Source: an uncultured Pseudomonadales bacterium (lineage in GTDB: Bacteria > Pseudomonadota > Gammaproteobacteria > Pseudomonadales > UBA7434). From it: 36,242 nucleotides of DNA. The notes beneath the pieces are model-generated. The model was not told the origin of the DNA, did no database searches, and was given only the letters and a program-made list of their open reading frames with translations. The stretch covers positions 1 to 36,242 of the forward strand of contig CAJQKT010000097.1 in NCBI GenBank assembly GCA_905478995.1, given 5' to 3'. A program made the position numbers and the translations under genes. Below, one piece after another: positions 1 through 9,410 of this stretch; position 1 is the first letter of the stretch, and each line of letters starts with the position of its first letter.

Positions 1-2117
1 CCGCCGTAACCTCTTCCGTAACCCAGCTCACCGCGAACGCGAAGCGTAAAATGACGATTGAGCGGTTTATAATATTGGCCATTGTAAGACAATTTGAAAT
101 AATCGATTTCACTGCCTGGCACGGTGGCCTCAAGCTGCACTGAATTGGCATGCCCCGCCGTTGGAAAAATACCCCGGTTCAACGTAGATTCACGCCAACT
201 ACTGCTCAGCGTTACCACGCCAAAGTCGTCGCCATTGATATCGACGAAACCCGGCTCTGACAACAAAAATTCCTCTTGATTAGTCAGCACAAGCTCAGGG
301 GACACGCCGGGCGTATAGATTTGCGATGTGTCAATTGCTGTTGACACTTTGTAAGCAATACCGGGCTCTAACGATAGCTCCGCCAGAGGCGACGCTTTAA
401 TTTCCTGTACAGCGGCGAAACCCGTTTCGATTGCAGTAGACGTGTACCCAATACTGAAACGAATCGACTGGGTTTCACTTAACGGATAACCGAAAATCAC
501 CGACCCGCCCCAGCTATTAGTACTAAAGCTGGTGACATTTATCGCATCAAAATCGGTTTCGCGTGCAAATACCGTAAAACCTCGACTGACACCCTCAGGT
601 GTGTAATACGGATTGACATAAGAGAGACTATAACTTGTTCGATAGCTACTCCGATTGGCTTGCACATTGACCTGCCTGCCAGTACCCATAAAATTGTTTT
701 GCTGGAAATCAGCGCCAAAAATAACGCCTACGTCTTGGGAATAACCAAGCGAGGCCGAAACGCTGCCGAACGATTGCTCATCAACAACAAACTTTGCGTC
801 AATTAGATCGTCACTGCCGGCAACTTCTGGAGTCTCTACCTTAACGTTATCAAAGAACCCGAGGCGCTCCAAACGCACGCGCGAGCGCTCGATGAGGTCG
901 GTCGACGCTATAGCACCTTCAAGCTGGCGCATCTCTCGACGCAACACGTAGTCGGCCGTTTTGCTATTACCGGAAAACTCAACTCGCCGGACGTAGGTAC
1001 GCTTACCCGGCTCGACCAAAAAAGTAATATCGACCGTTTTTTCGTCTTCATTCACTTCAGGGATGCTTTTTATTTCGGCAAATGCGTAACCCTGATTACC
1101 CATCACGCGTTTCATCAAATCTTCGGTGGCGGTCACAAGACCCTGCGAAAAAACTTGGCCATCACGCACTAAATAGGCGCGCTCAAGCAATGCTGCCTGC
1201 TCTTTAACCTCACCGGCTAAGTCGATATTGGCCACGGTATAGCGCTCGCCTTCATCGACCGTAATACTGATGTAAACAGAGTCTTTACTGGGCCCCACTG
1301 AAACATTGGCTGATGCTATGCGAAATTGTATATATCCACGGTCGCGGTAATAGTCTTCAATATTTTCCAAGTCACCCGATAGTTTTTCGCGTGCATACTT
1401 ATTTTTACTGCCCAGCTTGGTAAAAAAACCGCGGTCCTTGAGCTCCATCAATTCTAAGAGCTGTTCGTCGCTGTAGTGCCTGTTGCCGACAATATTAATT
1501 TTTTTAATTTTTGCCGGCTTACCTTCGTCAATCACAATATCCACCGCAACGCGATTACGAGGCTCCGCTATCACATCGGTGGTCACCTGGGCATCGTAAC
1601 GACCCTGGGCCCCGTACTGCCGTGCTAACTCTTTGCGCATCCCCTCAAGCGTTGCACGCTGAAAGACTCGGCCCTCGGCCATGCCTTGATTACGCAAACC
1701 ATCAAGCAATGATTCTGTTTGAATAGCCTTGTTACCCTCAATGCTAATGGCACTAATCGATGGCCGCTCTTCAACTAAGACGACTAGCACGCCCTGATCA
1801 ATACCTAACTCTACATTTTGGAAGTTGCCCGTACCAAACACAGCACGCACAGTATTAGCCACAGCCGACTCAGTAAGACTGTCACCCACATCAAGCGGAA
1901 GCACGGCAAACACACTCTCGGCGGCCACACGCTGCAGGCCTTCGATGCGAATATCCTTAATCACATCGTCAGATTGAGCCGCAGCAGGCGTCACCACACA
2001 CAAAGCCAGTAACATCCCGGCGATGTTAGCGGTTAGCCGGATACCGCGCTTGGTAGGCGAGCGCAAGCAACAGCTAGACAAGCGGCTAAATAGGTTACGG
2101 ATGTGTGTATCAAACAA
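1..2117 (-). CDS. bamA: BamA, outer-membrane protein assembly factor (3' end cut by window)
   Basis: BamA is the central pore of the BAM complex, which folds and inserts beta-barrel proteins into the outer membrane. Translating the complement gives a hydrophobic signal segment ending in an Ala-rich cleavage region (..TPAAAQS), then DDVIKDIRIEGLQRV, the typical opening of the first POTRA domain. Several POTRA repeats follow, then aromatic- and Gly-rich beta-barrel strands reaching RGELGYGRGYG at the window edge. About 700 residues are visible and the barrel C-terminus is missing. The start is uncertain. The frame opens just after the rseP stop with no nearby ATG: TTG at 2117 gives the longest product, TTG at 2066 gives the most compact signal peptide, and ATG at 2015 would lack the basic N-region. 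None has a strong ribosome binding site. It lies 12 bases downstream of rseP and is probably co-transcribed with it. Confidence 0.93.
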   Translation of the reverse strand, partial: MFDTHIRNLFSRLSSCCLRSPTKRGIRLTANIAGMLLALCVVTPAAAQSDDVIKDIRIEGLQRVAAESVFAVLPLDVGDSLTESAVANTVRAVFGTGNFQNVELGIDQGVLVVLVEERPSISAISIEGNKAIQTESLLDGLRNQGMAEGRVFQRATLEGMRKELARQYGAQGRYDAQVTTDVIAEPRNRVAVDIVIDEGKPAKIKKINIVGNRHYSDEQLLELMELKDRGFFTKLGSKNKYAREKLSGDLENIEDYYRDRGYIQFRIASANVSVGPSKDSVYISITVDEGERYTVANIDLAGEVKEQAALLERAYLVRDGQVFSQGLVTATEDLMKRVMGNQGYAFAEIKSIPEVNEDEKTVDITFLVEPGKRTYVRRVEFSGNSKTADYVLRREMRQLEGAIASTDLIERSRVRLERLGFFDNVKVETPEVAGSDDLIDAKFVVDEQSFGSVSASLGYSQDVGVIFGADFQQNNFMGTGRQVNVQANRSSYRTSYSLSYVNPYYTPEGVSRGFTVFARETDFDAINVTSFSTNSWGGSVIFGYPLSETQSIRFSIGYTSTAIETGFAAVQEIKASPLAELSLEPGIAYKVSTAIDTSQIYTPGVSPELVLTNQEEFLLSEPGFVDINGDDFGVVTLSSSWRESTLNRGIFPTAGHANSVQLEATVPGSEIDYFKLSYNGQYYKPLNRHFTLRVRGELGYGRGYG

Positions 2118-2129
2118 AATGATTGGCGC

Positions 2130-3479
2130 CTATAAACGAGTGAAATCATTATACAGCGCCAGCGCCATAATCGAGAGTATTAGCATTAGACCAACTTGCT
2201 GTACAAATTGCATTACGCGCTCGGGCAAGGGCTTACCGGTTACCGCTTCGGCACCCAGCATGACTAACTGACCACCGTCTAGCACCGGAATAGGTAATAA
2301 ATTGATGACCCCTAAGCTGATACTGATTAAAGCCAAAAACTGCAAATAAGGTGTTAAGCCGGAAGCCGCGGAGGCGCTAGCAATTTTAGCGATGGTGACC
2401 GGGCCGCTGAGATTATCGGTGGAGATAAGCCCAGCCAACATTTTTTTGATTGAATTCAACGTAAAGGCAATCATGCTCACAGTTTCTTTACTTGCAACCC
2501 ACAAGCCTTCTACAATTCCGGAGCGCACTAAAACCTGCATATTGGCAGGCATTTCGGGAAGCGCAACTGAGACACCGATCCGCCCAACTATTTCTCCGCT
2601 TGCCAAGCTATGGGCAGCCGGGGTGAGCTGTATTGGTTGACGCGCACCGTCCCGCTCTATTTCAATATTCAGTGCTTGATTCGGGCTCGTGCGAATTGAC
2701 TCTACCGCGTCTTGCCAAACGGCGACGGGCTGGCCGGCAATGACCACCAATTTATCGCCAGACAATAAACCCGCTTTTGCTGCCGCTTGCCCAGACACCA
2801 CCTTGTCAATAATCGCTGGCCATTCCGGCTGCCAAAACTCAAAGCCCAGTGCTGTGGAAGGCGCCTGCATTTCGCTGTCAGACAACCAGCGCTCAATATC
2901 TAGACTATGGGAATTGGCCACATTGCTACCATGCATACTCGTGGCAATCTCGATTTTGCCGGTATCACCCACGCGTTGAAGTAAAGCCATATTAACTTGC
3001 GCACGACTCTGCACCGGCTTACCGTCAATAGCAACGATCAGCTGATCGCTAAACAAACCCGCGCGCTCCGCAGCCGAGCCAGAACTAATCTCACCCACAA
3101 CAGGCTGATAACCCTGCACCCCAATAACCGATACGGCCCAATACACGGCAATCGCCAATAAAAAGTTCGCCATCGGGCCCGCAAGGATAATAGCTGCGCG
3201 CGCCCGCAAAGACTGCCGATTGAATGCGTGCTTTTGTAACTCCGGCGCAACCTCAGCTTCGCGCTCATCAAGCATGCTAACAAAGCCACCCAAAGGAATA
3301 GCAGCGAGGACATAACGTGTACCACTTGCATCGGTTCGCTGGAACAGCGGACGGCCAAAGCCAATAGAAAAGGTCAATACCTTAACGCCCAACTTGCGGG
3401 CCACCCAAAAGTGACCAAACTCATGCACTGCTACCAATATGCCTAGCGTAACGAGAAAATAAAATAATGTAACGAGCAA
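2130..3479 (-). CDS. rseP: RseP, site-2 intramembrane zinc metalloprotease
   Basis: RseP is an inner-membrane protease that makes the second cut in anti-sigma-E factor RseA and also clears signal-peptide remnants. The zinc motif HEFGH is near the N-terminus inside the first membrane helix. Two PDZ domains fill the periplasmic middle, and the second catalytic motif (LLPIPVLDGGQL) lies in a C-terminal helix. The frame stays open up to a GTG at 3512. I place the start at TTG 3479 because a GAGGAG ribosome binding site lies 6 bases before it, and the resulting 449 residues match the E. coli length of 450. The gene sits between dxr and bamA, the common gammaproteobacterial order, which ties isoprenoid supply and envelope stress control to outer-membrane assembly. 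Confidence 0.96.
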   Translation of the reverse strand: MLVTLFYFLVTLGILVAVHEFGHFWVARKLGVKVLTFSIGFGRPLFQRTDASGTRYVLAAIPLGGFVSMLDEREAEVAPELQKHAFNRQSLRARAAIILAGPMANFLLAIAVYWAVSVIGVQGYQPVVGEISSGSAAERAGLFSDQLIVAIDGKPVQSRAQVNMALLQRVGDTGKIEIATSMHGSNVANSHSLDIERWLSDSEMQAPSTALGFEFWQPEWPAIIDKVVSGQAAAKAGLLSGDKLVVIAGQPVAVWQDAVESIRTSPNQALNIEIERDGARQPIQLTPAAHSLASGEIVGRIGVSVALPEMPANMQVLVRSGIVEGLWVASKETVSMIAFTLNSIKKMLAGLISTDNLSGPVTIAKIASASAASGLTPYLQFLALISISLGVINLLPIPVLDGGQLVMLGAEAVTGKPLPERVMQFVQQVGLMLILSIMALALYNDFTRL

Positions 3480-3485
3480 GAAGCT

Positions 3486-3491
3486 CTCCTC
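3486..3491 (-). promoter_or_regulatory. Ribosome binding site that fixes the rseP start
   Basis: The complement reads GAGGAG, followed by 6 bases and a TTG codon at 3479. The frame is open further upstream to a GTG at 3512, but this site falls inside that longer version. The shorter TTG start is therefore favoured. Confidence 0.6.
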
Positions 3492-3523
3492 TATGTCAAC
3501 GAGGGCAATCACGCCCGTGTGCT

Positions 3524-4849
3524 TTATTCAATCATACCCGCGGCCAACTGGCGCGCCTGCTGATCTACCGCTTGGATATGCAATAAAGACTCTGGTTCCG
3601 TGCTCGGTATTTTTTCAAGTGTCTGTTCAACAATCTTGACAATAGCGGGAAAACGTATTTGCCCATCGAGAAAAGCCTGCACGGCCACTTCATTAGCGGC
3701 ATTCAATACAATAGCCGCAGTCCCACTATCATCAGCGATCTGTCGCGCAATACCCAATGCCGGAAAGCGCCGCATATCAGGCTGTTCAAAGGTTAATTGC
3801 GACATACTTGTCCAATCCAATCGCTCAACATTCGACTCAATTCTTCGTGGCCAGGCTAACGCGTGGGCAATGGGTGTGCGCATATCCGGCACACCCAGCT
3901 GCGCCAACACTGACCCATCAACGTATTCAACCATTGAATGAATGATACTTTGCGGATGTATGACAATATCCACATCACTGGCCTGACAATTAAATAACCA
4001 GCATGCTTCAATCAGCTCAAGCCCCTTGTTCATCATGGTGGCCGAATCAACCGAAATCTTCCTGCCCATAACCCAGTTAGGGTGAGCACATGCCTGCTCG
4101 GGAGTAATGGAACTAAAGTCATCCATATCGAGCGCTCTAAAGGGGCCACCAGAGCCCGTCAACAAAAGCTTGCGAACCCCTTGCTCCTTTAACGACAAAC
4201 TCTCCTGCAATAAACTTTCTTGCGCGTTCACTGAAGACACGCCGGCTTGTATACGAGTTCTGTTGTCAAGGCATTGAAAAATTGCATTGTGCTCGCTATC
4301 GATCGGCAACAATGTTGCACCCGACTTTTTGACGGCTCGCATAAACAACGCCCCAGCAACCACCAGTGACTCTTTATTGGCTAACAAAATTTTCTTGCCC
4401 GCATTAGCAGCAGCCAATGATGACTCTAAGCCCGCAGCGCCAACAATGGCAGCCATCACCGTATCGACAGCAGCATGGCTGGCAACGATATTTAAAGCGG
4501 CCTTACCGCTGAGTACCTCTGTTGCGAGCCCCGCTGCCGCTAGCTTGACTTGGAGCTCGGTGGCCGCCTGGCCATCACTCAACACAGCGAAGCGTGGCTT
4601 ATAAACGAGACATTGCTGTTCAAGCATGCGCTGATCACGATTCGCGGTCAGAGCAAAAACCTCATAGTCACTCGGGTGCAATGCGACCACCGCCAACGTG
4701 CTGCGACCGATGGAACCGGTGCTACCCAAAATAGTGAGACGTTGTAACGAGTGCCCAGCCGTTGGCCCCACGCCACGCGGATGCGCCTTGACCTTTCCGG
4801 TCAATGGTTGATTCTCACTATCCACGCTGTATTTATCCAAAGCTTGCAC
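3524..4849 (-). CDS. dxr: Dxr, 1-deoxy-D-xylulose 5-phosphate reductoisomerase
   Basis: Dxr makes 2-C-methyl-D-erythritol 4-phosphate, the first committed step of the MEP isoprenoid pathway, using NADPH and a divalent metal. Visible motifs are the nucleotide-binding loop GSTGSIG, NKESLV, the metal and substrate residues in [13 protein letters not shown], and [13 protein letters not shown]. From the GTG at 4849 the protein is 441 residues, with about 35 residues before the usual beginning ([13 protein letters not shown]). That extension has no known role and the start is doubtful. An in-frame GTG at 4771 would give an ordinary N-terminus, but neither start has a convincing ribosome binding site. 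The gene lies between cdsA and rseP in the conserved cluster. Its product feeds undecaprenyl synthesis by UppS, encoded nearby. Confidence 0.95.
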   Translation of the reverse strand: MQALDKYSVDSENQPLTGKVKAHPRGVGPTAGHSLQRLTILGSTGSIGRSTLAVVALHPSDYEVFALTANRDQRMLEQQCLVYKPRFAVLSDGQAATELQVKLAAAGLATEVLSGKAALNIVASHAAVDTVMAAIVGAAGLESSLAAANAGKKILLANKESLVVAGALFMRAVKKSGATLLPIDSEHNAIFQCLDNRTRIQAGVSSVNAQESLLQESLSLKEQGVRKLLLTGSGGPFRALDMDDFSSITPEQACAHPNWVMGRKISVDSATMMNKGLELIEACWLFNCQASDVDIVIHPQSIIHSMVEYVDGSVLAQLGVPDMRTPIAHALAWPRRIESNVERLDWTSMSQLTFEQPDMRRFPALGIARQIADDSGTAAIVLNAANEVAVQAFLDGQIRFPAIVKIVEQTLEKIPSTEPESLLHIQAVDQQARQLAAGMIE

Positions 4850-4897
4850 AACTCTTACTTAAGGCATATCCAACTAAAAGACTGACCTTACTCGAGG

Positions 4898-5809
4898 CTA
4901 CCAATTAAAAATCAATACAAAAAACGCCAACAATGGAACACTAGGAAGCATTCCGTCAATACGATCTAGCACGCCGCCGTGCCCAGGCAACAAGGCACCG
5001 CTGTCCTTAACACCCACGTTTCGTTTGAGCACACTTTCAAACAAATCACCCAGCACTGACGCTGCAGAAAGCAAACCTGCCAGCAAAACAAAAATCAATA
5101 GCGAGGCCGACTCAGCGCCATAAAACGTAGGAGTGACGGTCATTGACTGCAATTCGCTTGAGTCTCCTGACGGTGCAAAACCTTTAACAATATCTAAAAC
5201 TCCGACGTAAAATACAACGGCCAACAATTGAGCCGCAACAAACCCGCCCCAAAAACCTTCCCATGTTTTACCCGGGCTTACCTGCGGCGCTAGCTTTCGC
5301 CGACCAAAAGCCTTGCCAGAAAAATAAGCACCTACATCGGCAATGACAACAATCGCAACCACATAGACAATCCAAAACTTGGCTAGAGGATTAACACTTA
5401 AGACGGTAAAACCCGCCGCACCAAACAGCAAAACAACAAGCCCCAAGAGCAACTGTACACGAACAGTACGCAACCATTGCCAGCCCGACGGATATTGCAA
5501 CACCACTCCGAGCAACATCAGCCATACCAGTACAGCAACCCCCAATACTAGCTGCATCAGCCCCGCAGGCACAGCTGATTCCAGTCTAACCAGCGCCCAC
5601 CAAACTCCAAACATTAACAACCCGACAAGAGCGGTAAATCCGAGCCTATAACGGGAGCGATTTTCACCCGCTAGAGCAGACCACTCCCAAGCCGCAAACA
5701 CCAACACCGTACTACTGATAGCACTCAAATAACTCGCGGGCAACACCACCAACGCGGCTAAAAAAGAGGCTGCGACTACTACTCCAGTAATGATACGCTG
5801 CTTAAGCAT
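4898..5809 (-). CDS. cdsA: CdsA, phosphatidate cytidylyltransferase
   Basis: CdsA is an integral inner-membrane enzyme that converts phosphatidic acid and CTP to CDP-diacylglycerol, the precursor of all phospholipids. The protein is largely hydrophobic with several membrane helices. It carries the family signature near the C-terminus: KDSGALLPGHGGVLDRIDG, with the paired acidic residues that bind metal. I chose ATG 5809 (MLKQRIITG), which overlaps the uppS stop codon by 8 bases and suggests translational coupling. A TTG at 5821 would add four residues. Length from the ATG is 303 residues, slightly above the E. coli protein. Confidence 0.95.
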   Translation of the reverse strand: MLKQRIITGVVVAASFLAALVVLPASYLSAISSTVLVFAAWEWSALAGENRSRYRLGFTALVGLLMFGVWWALVRLESAVPAGLMQLVLGVAVLVWLMLLGVVLQYPSGWQWLRTVRVQLLLGLVVLLFGAAGFTVLSVNPLAKFWIVYVVAIVVIADVGAYFSGKAFGRRKLAPQVSPGKTWEGFWGGFVAAQLLAVVFYVGVLDIVKGFAPSGDSSELQSMTVTPTFYGAESASLLIFVLLAGLLSAASVLGDLFESVLKRNVGVKDSGALLPGHGGVLDRIDGMLPSVPLLAFFVLIFNW

Positions 5810-6719
5810 TTCGCGGCCCAACGTTAGTGTCGCTATGATTGACGTTCGCAGTATCTAAACCAAGCGCATTGTCTTGGCACGCTTCGCCACTATTTTTTCC
5901 AGCGAGGCTACGCTGCTCAAGCTGCACACCCGTTTGCCCGAAACGACGCTGCCGGATACCAAACTCTAAAAGTGCTTTGCGAAACTGCGCTTCATCAAAA
6001 TCAGGCCAGTAACAATCACAAAAATACAACTCAGCATACGACAACTGCCATAACAAAAAATTACTCAGCCTGTGCTCGGCACCGGTGCGAATACACAAAT
6101 CAGGGGCAGGCAAATCAGACATCGCGATATGCTGACCCAGCAAGCCCTCATCAATTTCGTCAACGCCAATACTGCCATCGACCACTTTACTGGCAATCGC
6201 ACGAGTCGCGTCTGCAATATCCCAACGGCCACCATAATCGATCGCCAACACGAGGTTGCTAACGCTATTGCCTTGGGTCTTTTGCTCGGCAGCATTCATT
6301 AAGTCAACAATATCGGCGTCGAGTCGATCACGCCTACCGATAAACCGCACCCTTGCACCGCGCTGATGCAGCTCGTCAACTTCGTTTTGCAAATACGTTT
6401 TAAGCAGTCGCATCAGCTCGAGTACTTCGGCTTCAGGCCGCTGCCAATTTTCACTGCTAAAGGCAAACAGCGTGAGTACTTTAACACCTCGCTCTTCGCA
6501 TACTGAAAGCACCCTGCGAATGCTTTCAACTCCCACCTTATGCCCACTAATACCCGCCAGCTTTTGTTGCTTAGCCCAGCGATTATTTCCGTCCATAATT
6601 ATCGCGACATGAGCAGGCACGGAAACACCATCTGACTGCACCACATTAGCAGTGGCTGAACGATCAGATCGTTTAAAGATATTTTTTAAGGTATTTAAAA
6701 TCGCAGAGAACTTATTCAT
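5802..6719 (-). CDS. uppS: UppS, undecaprenyl diphosphate synthase
   Basis: UppS is a soluble cis-prenyltransferase that extends farnesyl diphosphate to the C55 carrier lipid used for peptidoglycan and surface polysaccharides. The catalytic aspartate lies in IMDGNNRWAKQQ. Other family motifs are GHKVGVESIRRV, FAFSSENWQRP, and the C-terminal RTGAEHRLSNFLLWQ with YAELYF. The protein is about 305 residues, longer than the usual 250. It has a basic N-terminal lead of about 35 residues before the catalytic core and a polar tail of about 40. I prefer ATG 6719 over a TTG at 6737. The stop overlaps the start of cdsA. Confidence 0.95.
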   Translation of the reverse strand: MNKFSAILNTLKNIFKRSDRSATANVVQSDGVSVPAHVAIIMDGNNRWAKQQKLAGISGHKVGVESIRRVLSVCEERGVKVLTLFAFSSENWQRPEAEVLELMRLLKTYLQNEVDELHQRGARVRFIGRRDRLDADIVDLMNAAEQKTQGNSVSNLVLAIDYGGRWDIADATRAIASKVVDGSIGVDEIDEGLLGQHIAMSDLPAPDLCIRTGAEHRLSNFLLWQLSYAELYFCDCYWPDFDEAQFRKALLEFGIRQRRFGQTGVQLEQRSLAGKNSGEACQDNALGLDTANVNHSDTNVGPRNA

Positions 6720-6762
6720 AGCGCAACTCGCAGCCAATACTCACAGGACGTAACAAAGTGCA

Positions 6763-7320
6763 CTATATTTCCAGTAGGTCGACTTCCTTGGCCTTAAGCT
6801 CTACTTCAACTTTAGCTGCGAACTGATCGGTTAATTTCTGAATATCATCTTGGCCTTTACGCTCTTCGTCTTCAGATATTTCTTTAGCTTTTTGTAATTC
6901 TTTTAAGTCAGCCATCACGTCGCGACGAATACTACGTAATGAAACTTTTGCATTCTCGGCTTCATGTCTGGCTTGTTTAATAAAGCCTTTGCGCGTTTCT
7001 TCAGTTAACGCGGGCATAGGCACCCTGATAACTGTTCCGGCCGTTGATGGATTCAACCCCAGGTCAGATTTCATAATAGCTTTTTCAATTTCAGGAACTA
7101 GATTTTTTTCCCAGGGCGTTATAGACAGCGTGCGGCTATCTTCGACAGTAATATTCGCCATTTGTGTTAATGGCGTCTCACTACCGTAATAATCGACGCG
7201 CAAACCTTCAAGAATGCTGGGGTGTGCACGCCCAGTTCTAATTTTATTAAATGCCGACTTGAGCGCATCAATACTCTTACCCATGCGTTCAGTTGCATCT
7301 TGCTTATATTCATCTAACAC
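6763..7320 (-). CDS. frr: Frr, ribosome recycling factor
   Basis: Ribosome recycling factor splits post-termination ribosomes together with EF-G. The 185-residue length is the family standard. The N-terminal helix (DEYKQDATERMGKSIDALK), the KIRTGRAHPSIL loop, and the C-terminal long helices all match. The start is GTG at 7320, with AAGGT about 9 bases upstream. It lies between pyrH and uppS in the usual gammaproteobacterial order, 132 bases downstream of pyrH. Confidence 0.97.
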   Translation of the reverse strand: MLDEYKQDATERMGKSIDALKSAFNKIRTGRAHPSILEGLRVDYYGSETPLTQMANITVEDSRTLSITPWEKNLVPEIEKAIMKSDLGLNPSTAGTVIRVPMPALTEETRKGFIKQARHEAENAKVSLRSIRRDVMADLKELQKAKEISEDEERKGQDDIQKLTDQFAAKVEVELKAKEVDLLEI

Positions 7321-7452
7321 GTGGATTTACCTTTTTTATTGAGACCAGTTATTCTAAATAATCGCGCGAACAAACACAGCTGTTATTGCACAGTTAATGG
7401 TTTGCCGCATGCTCCGCACCGACACCTAAGCGCAGACGTCCATTCCGTCGCC

Positions 7453-8178
7453 CTATTTTATCAACGTGCCCTCGTCACCGCCCACTATAATATTCACAAG
7501 AGCGCCTGGTTTTTCCATTTTAAACACTCTTACTGGCATTGAGTGGTCGCGACACAAGCATATTGCCGTTAAATCCATAACCCCCAACTTTTGCTCAAGC
7601 ACCGAATCATAGCTGAGTTCATCATATTTTTTAGCGCTGGCATTTTTAACAGGGTCTGAATCATAAACGCCGTCCACCTTAGTGGCCTTGAGCATCAGCT
7701 CGGCATCAATCTCAATCGCACGCAGCGCTGCTGCAGAATCGGTTGTAAAAAAGGGATTGCCCGTTCCTGCTGAAAAGATAACCACATCGCCCTGCTCTAG
7801 ACAGCGGATCGCCGAGCGCCGATCGTAACGATCGACCACGCCACTCATAGGAATTGCGGACATTGCTGTTGTCGCAATATCGGCTCGTTCAAGCGCATCT
7901 CGCAGCGCCAAGGCATTCATTGTGGTGGCCAACATACCCATTTGGTCGCCGGTAACACGATCCAGTCCCGCCGCACTCAGTGCCGCACCGCGAAACAAAT
8001 TGCCTCCACCAACAACCAAGCCAACTTGAACACCCATGCCCACCAGCTGACCAATCTCGAGCGCCATCCTGTTGAGCACACTCGGATCTATCCCAAAATC
8101 GCCCTCGCCTTGAAGCGCCTCACCACTGAGCTTCAATAATACGCGCCGATACTGCCCACTTGCTTCGGGTTGAGCCAT
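7453..8178 (-). CDS. pyrH: PyrH, UMP kinase
   Basis: PyrH phosphorylates UMP to UDP and is a hexameric, GTP-activated member of the amino-acid-kinase fold. Visible signatures are [12 protein letters not shown] at the N-terminus, [13 protein letters not shown] in the phosphate-binding loop, and [12 protein letters not shown] and [12 protein letters not shown] in the nucleotide-binding region. Two ATGs are close together, at 8187 and 8178. AGGA lies 8 bases before the second and too close to the first, and the second gives the usual MA-type N-terminus, so I use 8178 (241 residues). It begins the pyrH-frr-uppS-cdsA-dxr-rseP-bamA run. Confidence 0.96.
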   Translation of the reverse strand: MAQPEASGQYRRVLLKLSGEALQGEGDFGIDPSVLNRMALEIGQLVGMGVQVGLVVGGGNLFRGAALSAAGLDRVTGDQMGMLATTMNALALRDALERADIATTAMSAIPMSGVVDRYDRRSAIRCLEQGDVVIFSAGTGNPFFTTDSAAALRAIEIDAELMLKATKVDGVYDSDPVKNASAKKYDELSYDSVLEQKLGVMDLTAICLCRDHSMPVRVFKMEKPGALVNIIVGGDEGTLIK

Positions 8179-8203
8179 CTTAATCATCCTATCTTACTGT
8201 TTC

Positions 8204-8231
8204 TCTTCAAATATTCATCTTCAAATATTCA
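8204..8231 (-). repeat. Perfect 14-bp tandem repeat in the pyrH leader
   Basis: The 14-base unit TCTTCAAATATTCA occurs twice head to tail, at 8204-8217 and 8218-8231. It lies in the region that should be the pyrH 5' untranslated leader. It may be a recent slippage duplication. Confidence 0.75.
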
Positions 8232-8304
8232 GGCCGGAACATCGAATCCCGCTATTTTTTTTGCTCTACACTTGCGCCAGCTAAACGACCCCTGAGTTAC
8301 ACTC

Positions 8305-8310
8305 CGTCAA
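8305..8310 (-). promoter_or_regulatory. Possible -35 element for the pyrH transcript
   Basis: The complement reads TTGACG just downstream of the tsf terminator, about 130 bases before pyrH. It is the best -35 hexamer in the gap. No good -10 sits at 16-18 bases, so the promoter is only a suggestion. Confidence 0.2.
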
Positions 8311-8327
8311 CCGACTTGCAACGCGCG

Positions 8328-8351
8328 AAAAAAAAGGGCTCAATAAGCCCT
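8328..8351 (-). terminator. Rho-independent terminator after tsf
   Basis: On the minus strand GGGCT and AGCCC form a 5-bp stem (6 bp with a flanking A-T pair) around the loop TATTG, followed directly by eight T residues. It begins about 7 bases after the tsf stop. This ends the rpsB-tsf transcript and separates it from pyrH. Confidence 0.85.
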
Positions 8352-8358
8352 CTTTTAA

Positions 8359-9225
8359 CTAACTGCTTTGCTGCACCTGGGCAGCCACTTCAGACGCGAA
8401 ATCCACCTCATCCTTCTCGATCCCTTCGCCAACTTCAAATCTGACAAACCCGACCACGTCAGCACCTGCATTTTTCAACAGTTGGCTTACCTTGAGGTCA
8501 GGGTCTTTAACAAAGGGTTGTTCAACTAAGCTACTCTCAGCAACAAACTTGCGGACGCGCCCCTCAACCATCTTTTCAACTATTTCCGGCGGCTTTCCAC
8601 TATCAGCAGCTTGGGCAACATAAATGGCGCGCTCCTTTTCAAGTAATTCTGGCGACATATCCGAAGGCTTAGCGACTTGCGGATTAACTGCAGCCACATG
8701 CATAGCCACATCTTTGGCAAGCTCGGCATCACCGCCGATTAAGTTGACCAGTACCGCTATTTTACCGTTGCCATGCACGTAACCGCCCACAACATCTCCG
8801 GCGACTAGCTCGGCACGTCGCACTGTAATGTTTTCTCCGATTTTTTGCACAAGCGCCTGGCGCTTATCTTCCAAACCAGCAGACATCAGCTGCGCTATGT
8901 CAGTTTGCTGCTGACCTGCCACTTCGGCGACAACCGAACCGACAAATCCTAAAAAATTAGCATCGCGAGCGGCAAAATCAGTTTCACTATTAACTTCAAC
9001 CATCACACCGGATTTACCATCATCAGCCAATTGCAATGCAATTGCGCCTTCAGCAGCTGTTCGCCCGGCCTTCTTTGCAGCTTTCATACCGCTCGATTTG
9101 CGCAGCTCTTCGATCGCAGCGTCGATATCTCCGCCGGCTCCAGCCAATGCTTTTTTACATTCCATCATGCCCAGACCAGTTCGATCTCGCAGCTCTTTTA
9201 CCATGGATGCCTTAATCTCGGCCAT
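8359..9225 (-). CDS. tsf: Tsf, translation elongation factor Ts
   Basis: EF-Ts is the guanine nucleotide exchange factor for EF-Tu. The N-terminal UBA-like domain and its hallmark [19 protein letters not shown] are intact. The core has the conserved [12 protein letters not shown] stretch that contacts EF-Tu, and the total of 288 residues is normal. ATG 9225 follows GAGGTAA with about 7 bases of spacing. The gene is downstream of rpsB, separated by about 185 bases containing a strong hairpin, and is closed by its own terminator. Confidence 0.97.
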   Translation of the reverse strand: MAEIKASMVKELRDRTGLGMMECKKALAGAGGDIDAAIEELRKSSGMKAAKKAGRTAAEGAIALQLADDGKSGVMVEVNSETDFAARDANFLGFVGSVVAEVAGQQQTDIAQLMSAGLEDKRQALVQKIGENITVRRAELVAGDVVGGYVHGNGKIAVLVNLIGGDAELAKDVAMHVAAVNPQVAKPSDMSPELLEKERAIYVAQAADSGKPPEIVEKMVEGRVRKFVAESSLVEQPFVKDPDLKVSQLLKNAGADVVGFVRFEVGEGIEKDEVDFASEVAAQVQQSS

Positions 9226-9371
9226 TCCAGTTACCTCATATATGATAATTAATTTTGCTTGTTAAAATACGCTGGCCACCGTCAGTGGCTTGCTATAAAA
9301 AAGCTCAAACGTGTTTTAAGGTTATAGTCTTGGAAACTACTGCAAGCGTGTATTTTGTCAGAAAGCACGAA

Positions 9372-9398
9372 CGCCGCTTAGCCAAAGCCGAAGCGGCG
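9372..9398 (-). other. Perfect 8-bp inverted repeat between rpsB and tsf
   Basis: CGCCGCTT and AAGCGGCG flank an 11-base loop that itself contains GCC/GGC complementarity. On the transcribed strand the hairpin begins about 12 bases after the rpsB stop. No T-run follows, so it is more likely an attenuator, processing site or mRNA stabiliser than a full terminator. It could set the S2 to EF-Ts ratio. Confidence 0.6.
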
Positions 9399-9410
9399 CA
9401 ACTTACTAAT

